Assembly: GCA_030377965.1 (NCBI GenBank)
Contig: JAUCGE010000004.1
Span: 19,810 to 83,809, forward strand
DNA length: 64,000 nt
Source: Desulfobacterales bacterium HSG16
GTDB taxonomy: Bacteria; Desulfobacterota; Desulfobacteria; Desulfobacterales; HSG16
Reading direction: 5' to 3'
In this document: piece after piece, positions 53,242 through 61,373 of the stretch
Numbering within the stretch: the stretch's first letter is position 1
Layout of the letters: each line of letters begins with the position of its first letter
The notes under the pieces: model-generated
What the model was told of the DNA's origin: nothing
What the model saw: the letters and a program-made list of their open reading frames with translations, nothing else
Databases searched by the model: none
Position numbers and translations under genes: made by a program

Positions 53242-56200
53242 ATGAATCGAGATCTTAAATTCATCATTGTTTTATTCGTTTGTTCTATGTTTATCGCTGT
53301 TCCATTATTTTTTTTGACAGCATGTTCCCAGAAAGGAATGAGAACTGATTCTGCATCTTCCAGAGACTACGATGAGGGCGGTACAACAACCTCTTCCCAA
53401 GGCGTTCCGATGGAAGACATGGTTGCAGAAGAATCTGAACCGCAACCTGCAGCAGCGGAAAAAAAGAAAAAAGCCGGAAAGAAGACCGCCTCAACCTGGA
53501 AACGATCTCATATATCATCCAACACTGCCCGTCTCATGATCGGAGATAGAGAAGAACTGCCCCTCAAAGGGACTCAGATAAATGTACGAGTCGAAGGTTT
53601 CAGAGCCAGAGTCTTGATAGATATGTATTTTTTAAATGACCGGGATCGTATGTATGAAGGAAGATTCCAGCTTCGACTTCCAGACGGCGCAACTCCGTAC
53701 TTTCTGGCCTTCGGAGAATCAGTGATTCAAATGGATCAAAAAATTCCTTTTTACGATGCGGCAAAGTCGAAATCAGGCGGCTGGGCCCCGGCACAGATCA
53801 TGAAAGATAGATCCCGATCATGGCAATCTCCAAAGGAAGCAAAAATGGTAACAAAGGTCAAGGCTGCCCATGCCTTCAGGGAGACGGTCAGAAAACGGGT
53901 AGATCCGGCTCTCATGGAATGGGCAGGCGCAGGTGTGTTCAACACCAGCGTATATCCACTCAATCCGAAACGCCTGCATCGGATAGTGGTGGGTTATGAT
54001 ACTGATCTTGTCAAAGTCGGCTCAAATCTCGAATACCGGCTGGGACTTCCCCGGAATTCAGCGAATACAGTGGTCGATATTCATGTTGCAAAAATGTCAG
54101 GAGTGGATATTAAAGTTTTCCCGAACATTGAAGGAACCAGCAGACGCGGTCAGGTTCACTTTCGTTATGAAATTCCCCTTGAACGCTCCCTTCTCGTAAG
54201 ACTTGAAAACGCGAAAACGGTTATGATGCAGGGTAAGGACAAGGAGACAGGAGATTATTTTGCCGCAAGATTTACTCCCGACCTTCCTGATTCAACTTCA
54301 ACTGGTTCAAATTCAACTGGTTCAAGTCTGTCTGGTTCAAATTCAAAGGGTTCTCCCTTTGCTGTATTCATGGTGGATATCTCTTTGAGTTCCAATCCAG
54401 ACAGTTTCAATATCTGGCTTTCCATGCTGGAGTCCCTGCTTGCAAACAACGAAGATCAATTGAAACGTTTTGCCGTGCTGTTTTTCAATATAGAATCTTT
54501 CTGGTACAAAGAAGAATATCTGGCCAACACCTCTGAAAACAGAGCTGGACTGCTTGCTTTTGCCCGAACTCTCGCATTGGAAGGCGCAACAGATATGGCT
54601 TCTGCCCTGAGAGAAGCAACCTCTTCTGAATGGCAGCAGAATACAAAATACAAAAATGCCCCGGATCTGTTTTTGTTAGGAGACGGCGCTTCCACATGGG
54701 GAGAATCAGACCTTCATGTTATGACAAAAATTCTTAATTCAGCTTCCCCAGGAGCATTGTTTGCCTATAAAACTGGATTTTCCGGTACTGATACAAAAAT
54801 GTTGAATCATCTCACACGGGAATCAGGAGGCGCTCTTTTTTCAGTGGTATCGGAATCAGCTATTCAAAAAGCCTCGGTTGCCCACAGATCACGGCCCTGG
54901 AAAATAGACAGCCTGACCCTTGAAGGAACAGAAGACCTGCTGCTTGCAGGAAGGCCCAAAGTACTTTTCCCCGGACAAACCCTGGTGCTGGCAGGCCGTG
55001 GAAAACCCGGCTCGCGTAAAAGTGTGAATTTAAATCTCAGCCAGGGAATTAAAAGACATGTAATGCAAATTCCTCTTCCAAAGCCGGTTCTCTCCGATCT
55101 TGCCCCCCGCGTTTACGGCCAGATAGCAGTAGGCCAGCTTGAAACTTTCAAAGATTTGACCCGGCTGGAATCAGAAGCCTATGCCCGTCATTTTCGGATA
55201 ACAGGCCAGACATGTTCTCTGCTCATGCTCGAAAGCGAGGCCGATTATCAGCGTTTCAATATCAAACCAGAACAGGATGCCTTCGTTATCAAGAGTACAA
55301 AAGTGACTGAAATTATCGTTAAATTCTTCAAGCAGAGCATCGAAGCCCTTGCAGACGCTAAAACAAGATTTATGAATCGACTGGAAAAAATGAAAAATAC
55401 ACCTGGTTTCACCTTCGATATGTCGGCTGCTTTTCAAATTGTACTCAAAGTTCTGCCGAACAGAGCATTCGACGTAGTCATACCAAAGCTTAGATGCAAA
55501 ATGAGAACGAAGGATCAATTGCCGGGTCTTGTCCGTGAACAACTGGAAAAACAAAAGCCGGAATACGAAGTCTTCATGCTGGAAACAAAACGCCGCAATA
55601 AAAAATACGGCCCGGAAGATGGATTGAAAGTCTTAAGTTCTCTGGTTGAAAGCAAACCTGGAAATACTGTGGTTGCCGGGGATGTCGGGTTTTCGGCAAT
55701 GGAAATGGGACTTGGGCCACAGGCGTATCACCTATTCGATAAGGTCGCTGCTGCAAAACCATATGAACCCCAGATCTATTTTTCAATGGCAAATTGTCTC
55801 GCACGGATGAACAAAGTAGATCTGGCCCTGGTGTTTTATGAAATCGGACTTTCAGGCCGTTGGAATTCACGGTTCGGTGAGTTTTCAAAAATCATGGCCT
55901 GGGATTATATGAGGTTTTTAAAACAGATCGACAATAAAATACTCAAAACTGCTATTCCCGATTACACATCAAGCCGCCTGGCTGATCTTCAAAAAACATA
56001 TTCAATGGACAGGACAGACCTTGTGGTAATTATCACCTGGAATACCGATGGAACTGATGTGGATCTTCATGTAAAGGAACCAAGCGGTGAAGTCTGCTAC
56101 TACAAAAACCGAAATACCAAAAACCAGGGGACGATCACAAAGGATGTGACACAGGGATTCGGCCCTGAAATGTATATGAGCAGAAAAGCGAAATCCGGTA

Positions 56201-56391
56201 AATATAAGGTCAGCGTAAAATATTTTTCAAAAGATCAAAACCGAGCGTCCACAAGAACCAGGGTTTTTGTGACAATTTATAAAAACTGGGGTACAAAAAA
56301 AGAACAGCTGATTCAAAAAGCTGTAACTCTTGAAACCGGCAAACAGATGCACGATCTTGCGGAGGTCAAGGTCGGGGGCTTTTTATGGTAA
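53242..56391 (+). CDS. VIT/vWA-like lipoprotein with C-terminal DUF2135-like domain
   Basis: A 1049-residue lipoprotein. The signal sequence ends in the lipobox LTAC (Cys at about residue 28), so it should be lipid-anchored in the envelope. A Lys/Glu/Ala-rich spacer leads to a VIT domain (about 110-230; RARVLIDMYFLNDRDRMYEGRFQLRLPDG). A vWA-like region follows (about 360-545) with a degenerate metal site: VDISLSSN in place of the usual DxSxS. A Ser/Gly-rich spacer at about 350-375 separates the two. The end (about 925-1035; ITWNTDGTDVDLHVKEPSGE) resembles DUF2135. Inter-alpha-trypsin-inhibitor-like proteins of this type are usually surface or adhesion-related. Confidence 0.85.
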   Translation: MNRDLKFIIVLFVCSMFIAVPLFFLTACSQKGMRTDSASSRDYDEGGTTTSSQGVPMEDMVAEESEPQPAAAEKKKKAGKKTASTWKRSHISSNTARLMIGDREELPLKGTQINVRVEGFRARVLIDMYFLNDRDRMYEGRFQLRLPDGATPYFLAFGESVIQMDQKIPFYDAAKSKSGGWAPAQIMKDRSRSWQSPKEAKMVTKVKAAHAFRETVRKRVDPALMEWAGAGVFNTSVYPLNPKRLHRIVVGYDTDLVKVGSNLEYRLGLPRNSANTVVDIHVAKMSGVDIKVFPNIEGTSRRGQVHFRYEIPLERSLLVRLENAKTVMMQGKDKETGDYFAARFTPDLPDSTSTGSNSTGSSLSGSNSKGSPFAVFMVDISLSSNPDSFNIWLSMLESLLANNEDQLKRFAVLFFNIESFWYKEEYLANTSENRAGLLAFARTLALEGATDMASALREATSSEWQQNTKYKNAPDLFLLGDGASTWGESDLHVMTKILNSASPGALFAYKTGFSGTDTKMLNHLTRESGGALFSVVSESAIQKASVAHRSRPWKIDSLTLEGTEDLLLAGRPKVLFPGQTLVLAGRGKPGSRKSVNLNLSQGIKRHVMQIPLPKPVLSDLAPRVYGQIAVGQLETFKDLTRLESEAYARHFRITGQTCSLLMLESEADYQRFNIKPEQDAFVIKSTKVTEIIVKFFKQSIEALADAKTRFMNRLEKMKNTPGFTFDMSAAFQIVLKVLPNRAFDVVIPKLRCKMRTKDQLPGLVREQLEKQKPEYEVFMLETKRRNKKYGPEDGLKVLSSLVESKPGNTVVAGDVGFSAMEMGLGPQAYHLFDKVAAAKPYEPQIYFSMANCLARMNKVDLALVFYEIGLSGRWNSRFGEFSKIMAWDYMRFLKQIDNKILKTAIPDYTSSRLADLQKTYSMDRTDLVVIITWNTDGTDVDLHVKEPSGEVCYYKNRNTKNQGTITKDVTQGFGPEMYMSRKAKSGKYKVSVKYFSKDQNRASTRTRVFVTIYKNWGTKKEQLIQKAVTLETGKQMHDLAEVKVGGFLW

Positions 56392-56675
56392 ATCTGTACA
56401 GCGATTTTGCAAATGTTGCCGAGTCAGAATTATTACTGAAAATCAATCAGGGCGTTCCGCAAAGACTTCAGGCCAGATACGACGAACTTATTGCAAAACG
56501 GAGAGAATTGAGTTTATCAACGGAAGAGTATGATGAGTTATTGAAGTTGACCGACCGAATTGAAATGTGAGATGCAAAACGTGTTGAATATCTTTTGAAA
56601 CTCGCTGATATCCGGAAAAAACCATTGACACTTCTGATGGATGAGTTTGGAATTCAAACTCCGCCGAACTGGTGA
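56385..56675 (+). pseudogene. small conserved protein gene interrupted by an in-frame TGA
   Basis: The frame starting ATG 56385 codes for MVNLYSDFANVAESELLLKI, a Gln/Lys-rich middle and LTDRIEM, then meets TGA at 56568-56570. The same frame continues without another stop as DAKRVEYLLKLADIRKKPL and MDEFGIQTPPNW to TGA 56673-56675. I recall full-length relatives of about 95 residues in cyanobacteria and proteobacteria with exactly this order, ending PPP/PPNW-like. A single base change has probably split the gene, giving a 61-residue product. The start overlaps the previous stop by seven bases. Confidence 0.7.
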
Positions 56676-56749
56676 GTGCATATGCCAACGAATTGCCGTA
56701 AGCCGGTGAAAGCAGCAAAATAGGATCAGGAATAAAAGGGGAGTTTTTC

Positions 56750-58381
56750 ATGCGAAATTTTTCATCATATGGGCCGATAAACACAAAACTGAATTATTAC
56801 GCGCCCAGAAAACGCTTGATTCAATACGCTTACGAACGACTCACCGGACAGAATTTTGAAGAAGGAGGCCATTATATAACCGTCTGGGCACCAAGACAGA
56901 CCGGCAAAACCTGGATAATGCAGCAGGTAATGCAAAAAATCAAGGATAGCGGTGAATTCGATGTCGGCATTGTCAGTATGCAGTCCGGAAAAACAATAAC
57001 GACAGATGCCGATATTCTTGATTTATTTGTCAAAAAATTGAATAAATGGTTTAAAAAAGATCTCCCTGCTGTCAATTCATGGCAAAACCTGTCAGACTTA
57101 TTCGTAAAAAAATATTTTAAAAAACCCGTAATCTTGATTCTTGATGAATTTGATGCACTCGGAGAAGATTTTATCAATAAATTTGCAAATGAGTTCAGGG
57201 ATATGTATCTTGACAGGCAGAACGAATCTGAAAAACCATCCGAAAAAAAAGCCTGCCTGCTTCACAGTCTTGCCCTGATAGGTGTCAGAAGTGTTCTCGG
57301 AATCGAAGACGTTACCGGATCTCCTTTCAATGTACAGCGCAGCCTGCACATTTCTAACCTGACGTTTGAAGAAGTGAAAAAAATGTTTGCGTGGTGCGAA
57401 AAAGAAAGCGATCAAAAGATCGAACCTGAAGTGGTCAAAAATGTATTTCGCGAAACACAGGGACAGCCTGGACTTACCTGCTGGTTCGGAGAATTGCTTA
57501 CCGAAGGTTTTTCAGATAATAGGATGAAAAAAGATGATCACATAACAATGAAAAACTTTAAAAAGATCTATACAGCAGCCACAGACCTGCTCCCTAATAA
57601 TAATATTTTAAATATTATCAGCAAAGCAAAGCAAAAACCATATAACGAAACAGTCTTTGAACTCTTCAGGACAGATGAAAAAATGCCTTTCAGATACGAT
57701 GACCCGGATCTCAATTTTTTATACCTGAACGGTGTTATCGGTCATGAAGAAATAAACAACAGGTTTTATGCAAAATTCTCTTGTCCTTTTATCCAGAAAA
57801 GGCTTTTCAATTATTTTGCCAACCGGCTTTTCCGATACATGGGAACTTTGCGCGAACCTTTCGAAGATCTTTCATGTGTAATATCTGAAAATAGCCTGAA
57901 TATCAAAAAGCTGATGCGCCGGCATGAAGCCCACCTGAAAAAAAATCGGAAATGGCTGCTCAAAGATGCTCCAAGAAGAAAGGATATGAAAATTTTCGAG
58001 GCCGTGTATCATTTTAATTTATTTCGATACCTGAGCGATTTTTTTGGTGACAGGGCAAGAGTATGGCCGGAATTTCCCACGGGTAATGGTCAAGTGGATA
58101 TCGTTATCGAATATGGAACACAGGTTTACGGCCTGGAAATAAAATCATACACAGATGAAACCGGGTATAAACAAGGCATTGAGCAGGCCGCCCGCTACGG
58201 AAAACAACTGGGACTTGCAGAAGTTTTTCTGATCCTTTTTGTGGAGTACGTCGATGACAGAAATCGGAAAAAATATGAGCAGGAGAAGATTGATGATAAG
58301 ACAGGGGTTCAGGTTATAGCGGTATTTGTAGAGACTGGAAAGTGGGATATGGATTTTGACAGTAGCGGAGGTAGCGCATGA
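56750..58381 (+). CDS. P-loop ATPase fused to PD-(D/E)XK nuclease-like domain
   Basis: A 543-residue protein. Walker A APRQTGKT is at residues 47-54 and Walker B VILILDEFDALGEDF at 127-141; the ATPase half resembles AAA-like (AAA_35/archaeal-type) ATPases, including an LHISNLTFEEVKKMF helix and the QGQPGLTCWFGE block. The C-terminal 100 residues contain GNGQVDIVIEYG and YGLEIKSY, the D...ExK core of a PD-(D/E)XK nuclease. AAGGGGAG precedes the ATG. Its stop overlaps the next gene (ATGA). Such ATPase-nuclease genes are typical of mobile or defence-related accessory regions. Confidence 0.82.
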   Translation: MRNFSSYGPINTKLNYYAPRKRLIQYAYERLTGQNFEEGGHYITVWAPRQTGKTWIMQQVMQKIKDSGEFDVGIVSMQSGKTITTDADILDLFVKKLNKWFKKDLPAVNSWQNLSDLFVKKYFKKPVILILDEFDALGEDFINKFANEFRDMYLDRQNESEKPSEKKACLLHSLALIGVRSVLGIEDVTGSPFNVQRSLHISNLTFEEVKKMFAWCEKESDQKIEPEVVKNVFRETQGQPGLTCWFGELLTEGFSDNRMKKDDHITMKNFKKIYTAATDLLPNNNILNIISKAKQKPYNETVFELFRTDEKMPFRYDDPDLNFLYLNGVIGHEEINNRFYAKFSCPFIQKRLFNYFANRLFRYMGTLREPFEDLSCVISENSLNIKKLMRRHEAHLKKNRKWLLKDAPRRKDMKIFEAVYHFNLFRYLSDFFGDRARVWPEFPTGNGQVDIVIEYGTQVYGLEIKSYTDETGYKQGIEQAARYGKQLGLAEVFLILFVEYVDDRNRKKYEQEKIDDKTGVQVIAVFVETGKWDMDFDSSGGSA

Positions 58382-58602
58382 CAATCACTGAGGTAATTCC
58401 GCTTATTGAGTCTCTTTCCCATGCAGACAAGTTCAAATTGATGCAGTTCCTCTTGACGCAGCTTGCCAGAGAAGAAGGCGTACAACTGCCGCCTCTGGTT
58501 TCAAAGAAAGATGATTCTTTACTGGATATCGTAGGCATGGCAGAGGGAGAGGAAGCGGAAGTCGCCCGACATCATGACAAATATCTGTATGGTGCAAAAT
58601 GA
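58378..58602 (+). CDS. VapB-like antitoxin, apparently without toxin
   Basis: A 74-residue protein beginning MTITEVIPLIESLSHADKFKLMQFLLTQLAREEG and ending HHDKYLYGAK. This outline matches small antitoxins (common in cyanobacteria) usually followed by a PIN-domain toxin. Here no PIN gene follows: the next 126 bases are non-coding and then an unrelated 860-residue gene begins. It overlaps the upstream ATPase-nuclease gene by four bases (ATGA), so it may have been recruited as part of that unit or is a decayed pair. Confidence 0.7.
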   Translation: MTITEVIPLIESLSHADKFKLMQFLLTQLAREEGVQLPPLVSKKDDSLLDIVGMAEGEEAEVARHHDKYLYGAK

Positions 58603-58728
58603 CACATTGAATAAACAACAAACTATTTCAAATAGCAGTGTTTTTGTTTGTGAAAACAGAGCAATAGGCATTGGGCTGGTAACCTTATATCCACTTTTAT
58701 TTAATAATATTTAATTAAGGGGGTAACA

Positions 58729-61311
58729 TTGGCAACAACCGAAGAAATTCAAGAATTTAAGAATCGATGGCTCTTTTGGCCGATTGCTCAATCAGCAAGA
58801 ATGAGGATGGAAATTCTAAATCTTTCTGGTGAATTAAAAAAATTGATGGATGATTTTTATTTTTCAAAGGCTACACAATCGACATGGCCAAGAAAGGATC
58901 AGCAATTCTTTCAAAAATTCTTTGATTATAAAATGTCAAAAGAAGAAAAAGCGATCATTGATCATCCTCTTGGGAAGGAGCTAATGGATATATGGACAGA
59001 AAATATCGAAGGCGTAAAAAAAGGTTTCGGAGCCGATGCACAAAGGTGTATTGAATTTTTCAAGTTTTTATACAAGCATCTTGAAATAATGCATAATCCA
59101 GAAAATTCTGAGATATCTGAAAATTTTCAAAACCTTGGTTTCTCGTTAAAAATCTTGAGACCCAATAACCAGGCCCATATATACTTGTCCTTTTCATTTG
59201 TCATGAGGCCACTCAAGAAATTTATCGCGGAATACTTAAGGATGTCTGTCATTACAGGCGACTATGAGATTCTTTTCAGGCGTTTTCCGCCCTGGCATTT
59301 CATGCTTGCTATAAATGTGGCTCCAGGGCAGAGAACTCTATGGGATCATAGGGGACTCGATTTTCCGCCTATTATTTACAAGCTGGATTTAAAATACACG
59401 TTGGCTCTTGAATTGAAAAATATTCAAACAAGAAGTAACGATAGGTCTATCTCATGCCCTATTGTAAGTGATCTGGAACTGGAAAAGCATAAAGAAGCGG
59501 AACTGAAAAAATTTGATGAAGATTTGAAATCAATATTCCCACATAAAGGATATATCTTTGGCGCTCAATTCGATGAAGAAGGAAGGGCTTATTTAGATAA
59601 AGGACCCAAGAAAAATGGCAAGAGCGGTGATGGTGAAGACAGGGAAAAAGAAATTATTACAATGTATGGGGCAAGGCGGGCAAGATATTTAGGCATAGAA
59701 GCTCAAGCCAACCTGATTAAGGCCATACCTACTCCCGGAACTGACAGCGGGTTGATCATAAAATTCAACCTGCTGCACCCCATTGCTGTTCTGCTCGAAG
59801 GTATCAATAGAGAAAAAAATATCACTCTTGATGAAATTCCCTATCTCTGGAAATCATTGGATATTATAAAAGGCGAATTGTTCAAGCCCAAGGCAAAACG
59901 TCGTGATTTCGGTGAAATAATTGATGGGGTTTTCAGCAATCCGAATCCTATGGGTGTGGCCGCTGAAACTAAATCCATTCTTAATGAAATCGAAAAGCTT
60001 CGAGGAGAAGATCCTACAGACGAAAAAGCATGGAAATATTTTATCGACAGGATGGTTGAAGGCAGAGGCGGTATGGGACAACCGATATTGCAGGCTATCT
60101 GCACTTTTCTGCTACTTGATGGATTCGATGTTGTTTTTAGTCTCTGGCCATTAATCACTGGCAACGATATTTCTGTAGATCAGTCCACAGGCGAGGTTGA
60201 AGAAACACTGAGATTCGAGAAAAAAACTTTGCTTCCTCTCCTCGACATTCTCAAAAAAGAACTCGAAAGTCTGTTAACGAATGTTTTTACAAAATATATA
60301 GATATTTCCGCTGCGACTATGCATATTCGGAGTGAGCCTATATTGGCTGAAATGATCATAGCACATTGCCTCAATGTCAAAAGTGATCGGGGGCGTTTTG
60401 TCATTGATTTGAGAAAGCATTTGATGAAGCATTATGAAACGCATCAAAATTTTTTACGGGAATATCTGGAAGATAAACTTAATGAATCACCTGCGCTCAA
60501 TAGTATTTATAACCTTGATTTTAGTATAGATGAACTGGTTGAACGAGATTCGGCGGGAATCGTTTCATTGATTGATCAGAGCAGGGAACGTCTTTACAGT
60601 CCGGGAGAAAGCAGCAGGTTGCTTTGTTTCATCAATCCTTTCAGTGTCGATGTCCAAATCGGTAAATTTTTATATCAAGGTGAAAGTCTGAAAAGTGAGC
60701 AAGAGTATTTAGCAAAGGTGCTGAAACATCAACATGAATTATCCGAGTTGAAAATGCAGCAGGAATACGAACAGAAAAAAATTGAAACTGAAAAAGAGGG
60801 TGTAAGAAAACTCAGCATGTCTCAATTGGAACTGCTCGCACTTGAGGAAGAGAGTAAAAGATCTCAGGTTGAAGCAAAAAAAAGAATAGATCGAATTGAA
60901 TCGGAAGAAATCAGCCATGAGGTGGCAACAGAAATAAAAGAGTCATTGAAGAAAGGAAAACTGAAGGAATTTGCTGCTCTTTCTTTGTTACAGGCTTATC
61001 ATGAAGGTGGAATTGAAGCCATAGAGAATATTTTGGAGTCCTCTCCTAATTTATTGATGGCCCTTCAGCCTGAGTTATACGAGAAAAAAGTGACGAGAGA
61101 GTTGAAGCAACAGCTTGTCAGTATTATCGAAAAAGATACTTCTCAAATAAATCCAGTTACATTGTCGATGTTATTTAAAGAAGAATTAGAAGGGGTGATC
61201 GATCCTGAAATATATGGTGAAATTGATGCAATATTGGCAGAAGCGGTGAAAAATTTCCGGTTAGGTCAACCACCTTTTTCTGACTTCTCGGGAGATCAAT
61301 CTGAGAATTGA
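58729..61311 (+). CDS. large protein of unknown function
   Basis: I do not recognise this 860-residue protein. There is no signal peptide or membrane segment. Residues 1-230 are rich in aromatic residues and helix-forming (WLFWPIAQSARMRMEIL, RRFPPWHFMLAI); the middle (about 300-600) is a mixed region with KAIPTPGTDSGLIIKFNLLHP and GRGGMGQPILQAICTFLLLDGFDVVFS. Residues about 660-760 are a highly charged helix likely to form a coiled coil (LKMQQEYEQKKIETEKEG). The start is TTG 58729 with AAGGGGG upstream. It is convergent with the nSTAND NTPase and part of an accessory region. Confidence 0.8.
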   Translation: MATTEEIQEFKNRWLFWPIAQSARMRMEILNLSGELKKLMDDFYFSKATQSTWPRKDQQFFQKFFDYKMSKEEKAIIDHPLGKELMDIWTENIEGVKKGFGADAQRCIEFFKFLYKHLEIMHNPENSEISENFQNLGFSLKILRPNNQAHIYLSFSFVMRPLKKFIAEYLRMSVITGDYEILFRRFPPWHFMLAINVAPGQRTLWDHRGLDFPPIIYKLDLKYTLALELKNIQTRSNDRSISCPIVSDLELEKHKEAELKKFDEDLKSIFPHKGYIFGAQFDEEGRAYLDKGPKKNGKSGDGEDREKEIITMYGARRARYLGIEAQANLIKAIPTPGTDSGLIIKFNLLHPIAVLLEGINREKNITLDEIPYLWKSLDIIKGELFKPKAKRRDFGEIIDGVFSNPNPMGVAAETKSILNEIEKLRGEDPTDEKAWKYFIDRMVEGRGGMGQPILQAICTFLLLDGFDVVFSLWPLITGNDISVDQSTGEVEETLRFEKKTLLPLLDILKKELESLLTNVFTKYIDISAATMHIRSEPILAEMIIAHCLNVKSDRGRFVIDLRKHLMKHYETHQNFLREYLEDKLNESPALNSIYNLDFSIDELVERDSAGIVSLIDQSRERLYSPGESSRLLCFINPFSVDVQIGKFLYQGESLKSEQEYLAKVLKHQHELSELKMQQEYEQKKIETEKEGVRKLSMSQLELLALEEESKRSQVEAKKRIDRIESEEISHEVATEIKESLKKGKLKEFAALSLLQAYHEGGIEAIENILESSPNLLMALQPELYEKKVTRELKQQLVSIIEKDTSQINPVTLSMLFKEELEGVIDPEIYGEIDAILAEAVKNFRLGQPPFSDFSGDQSEN

Positions 61312-61334
61312 TATCAAAATTTTATTCAAACGAC

Positions 61335-61373
61335 GAACAAAAAACGTCAGTCGTCTTTAGGCGTTTTTTGTTC
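61335..61373. terminator. bidirectional terminator between convergent genes
   Basis: gaacaaaaaacg (61335-61346) and cgttttttgttc (61362-61373) form a perfect twelve-pair stem containing a T6/A6 tract on both strands. It lies just beyond the 860-residue gene and its right arm overlaps the last codons of the NTPase gene. Confidence 0.65.
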
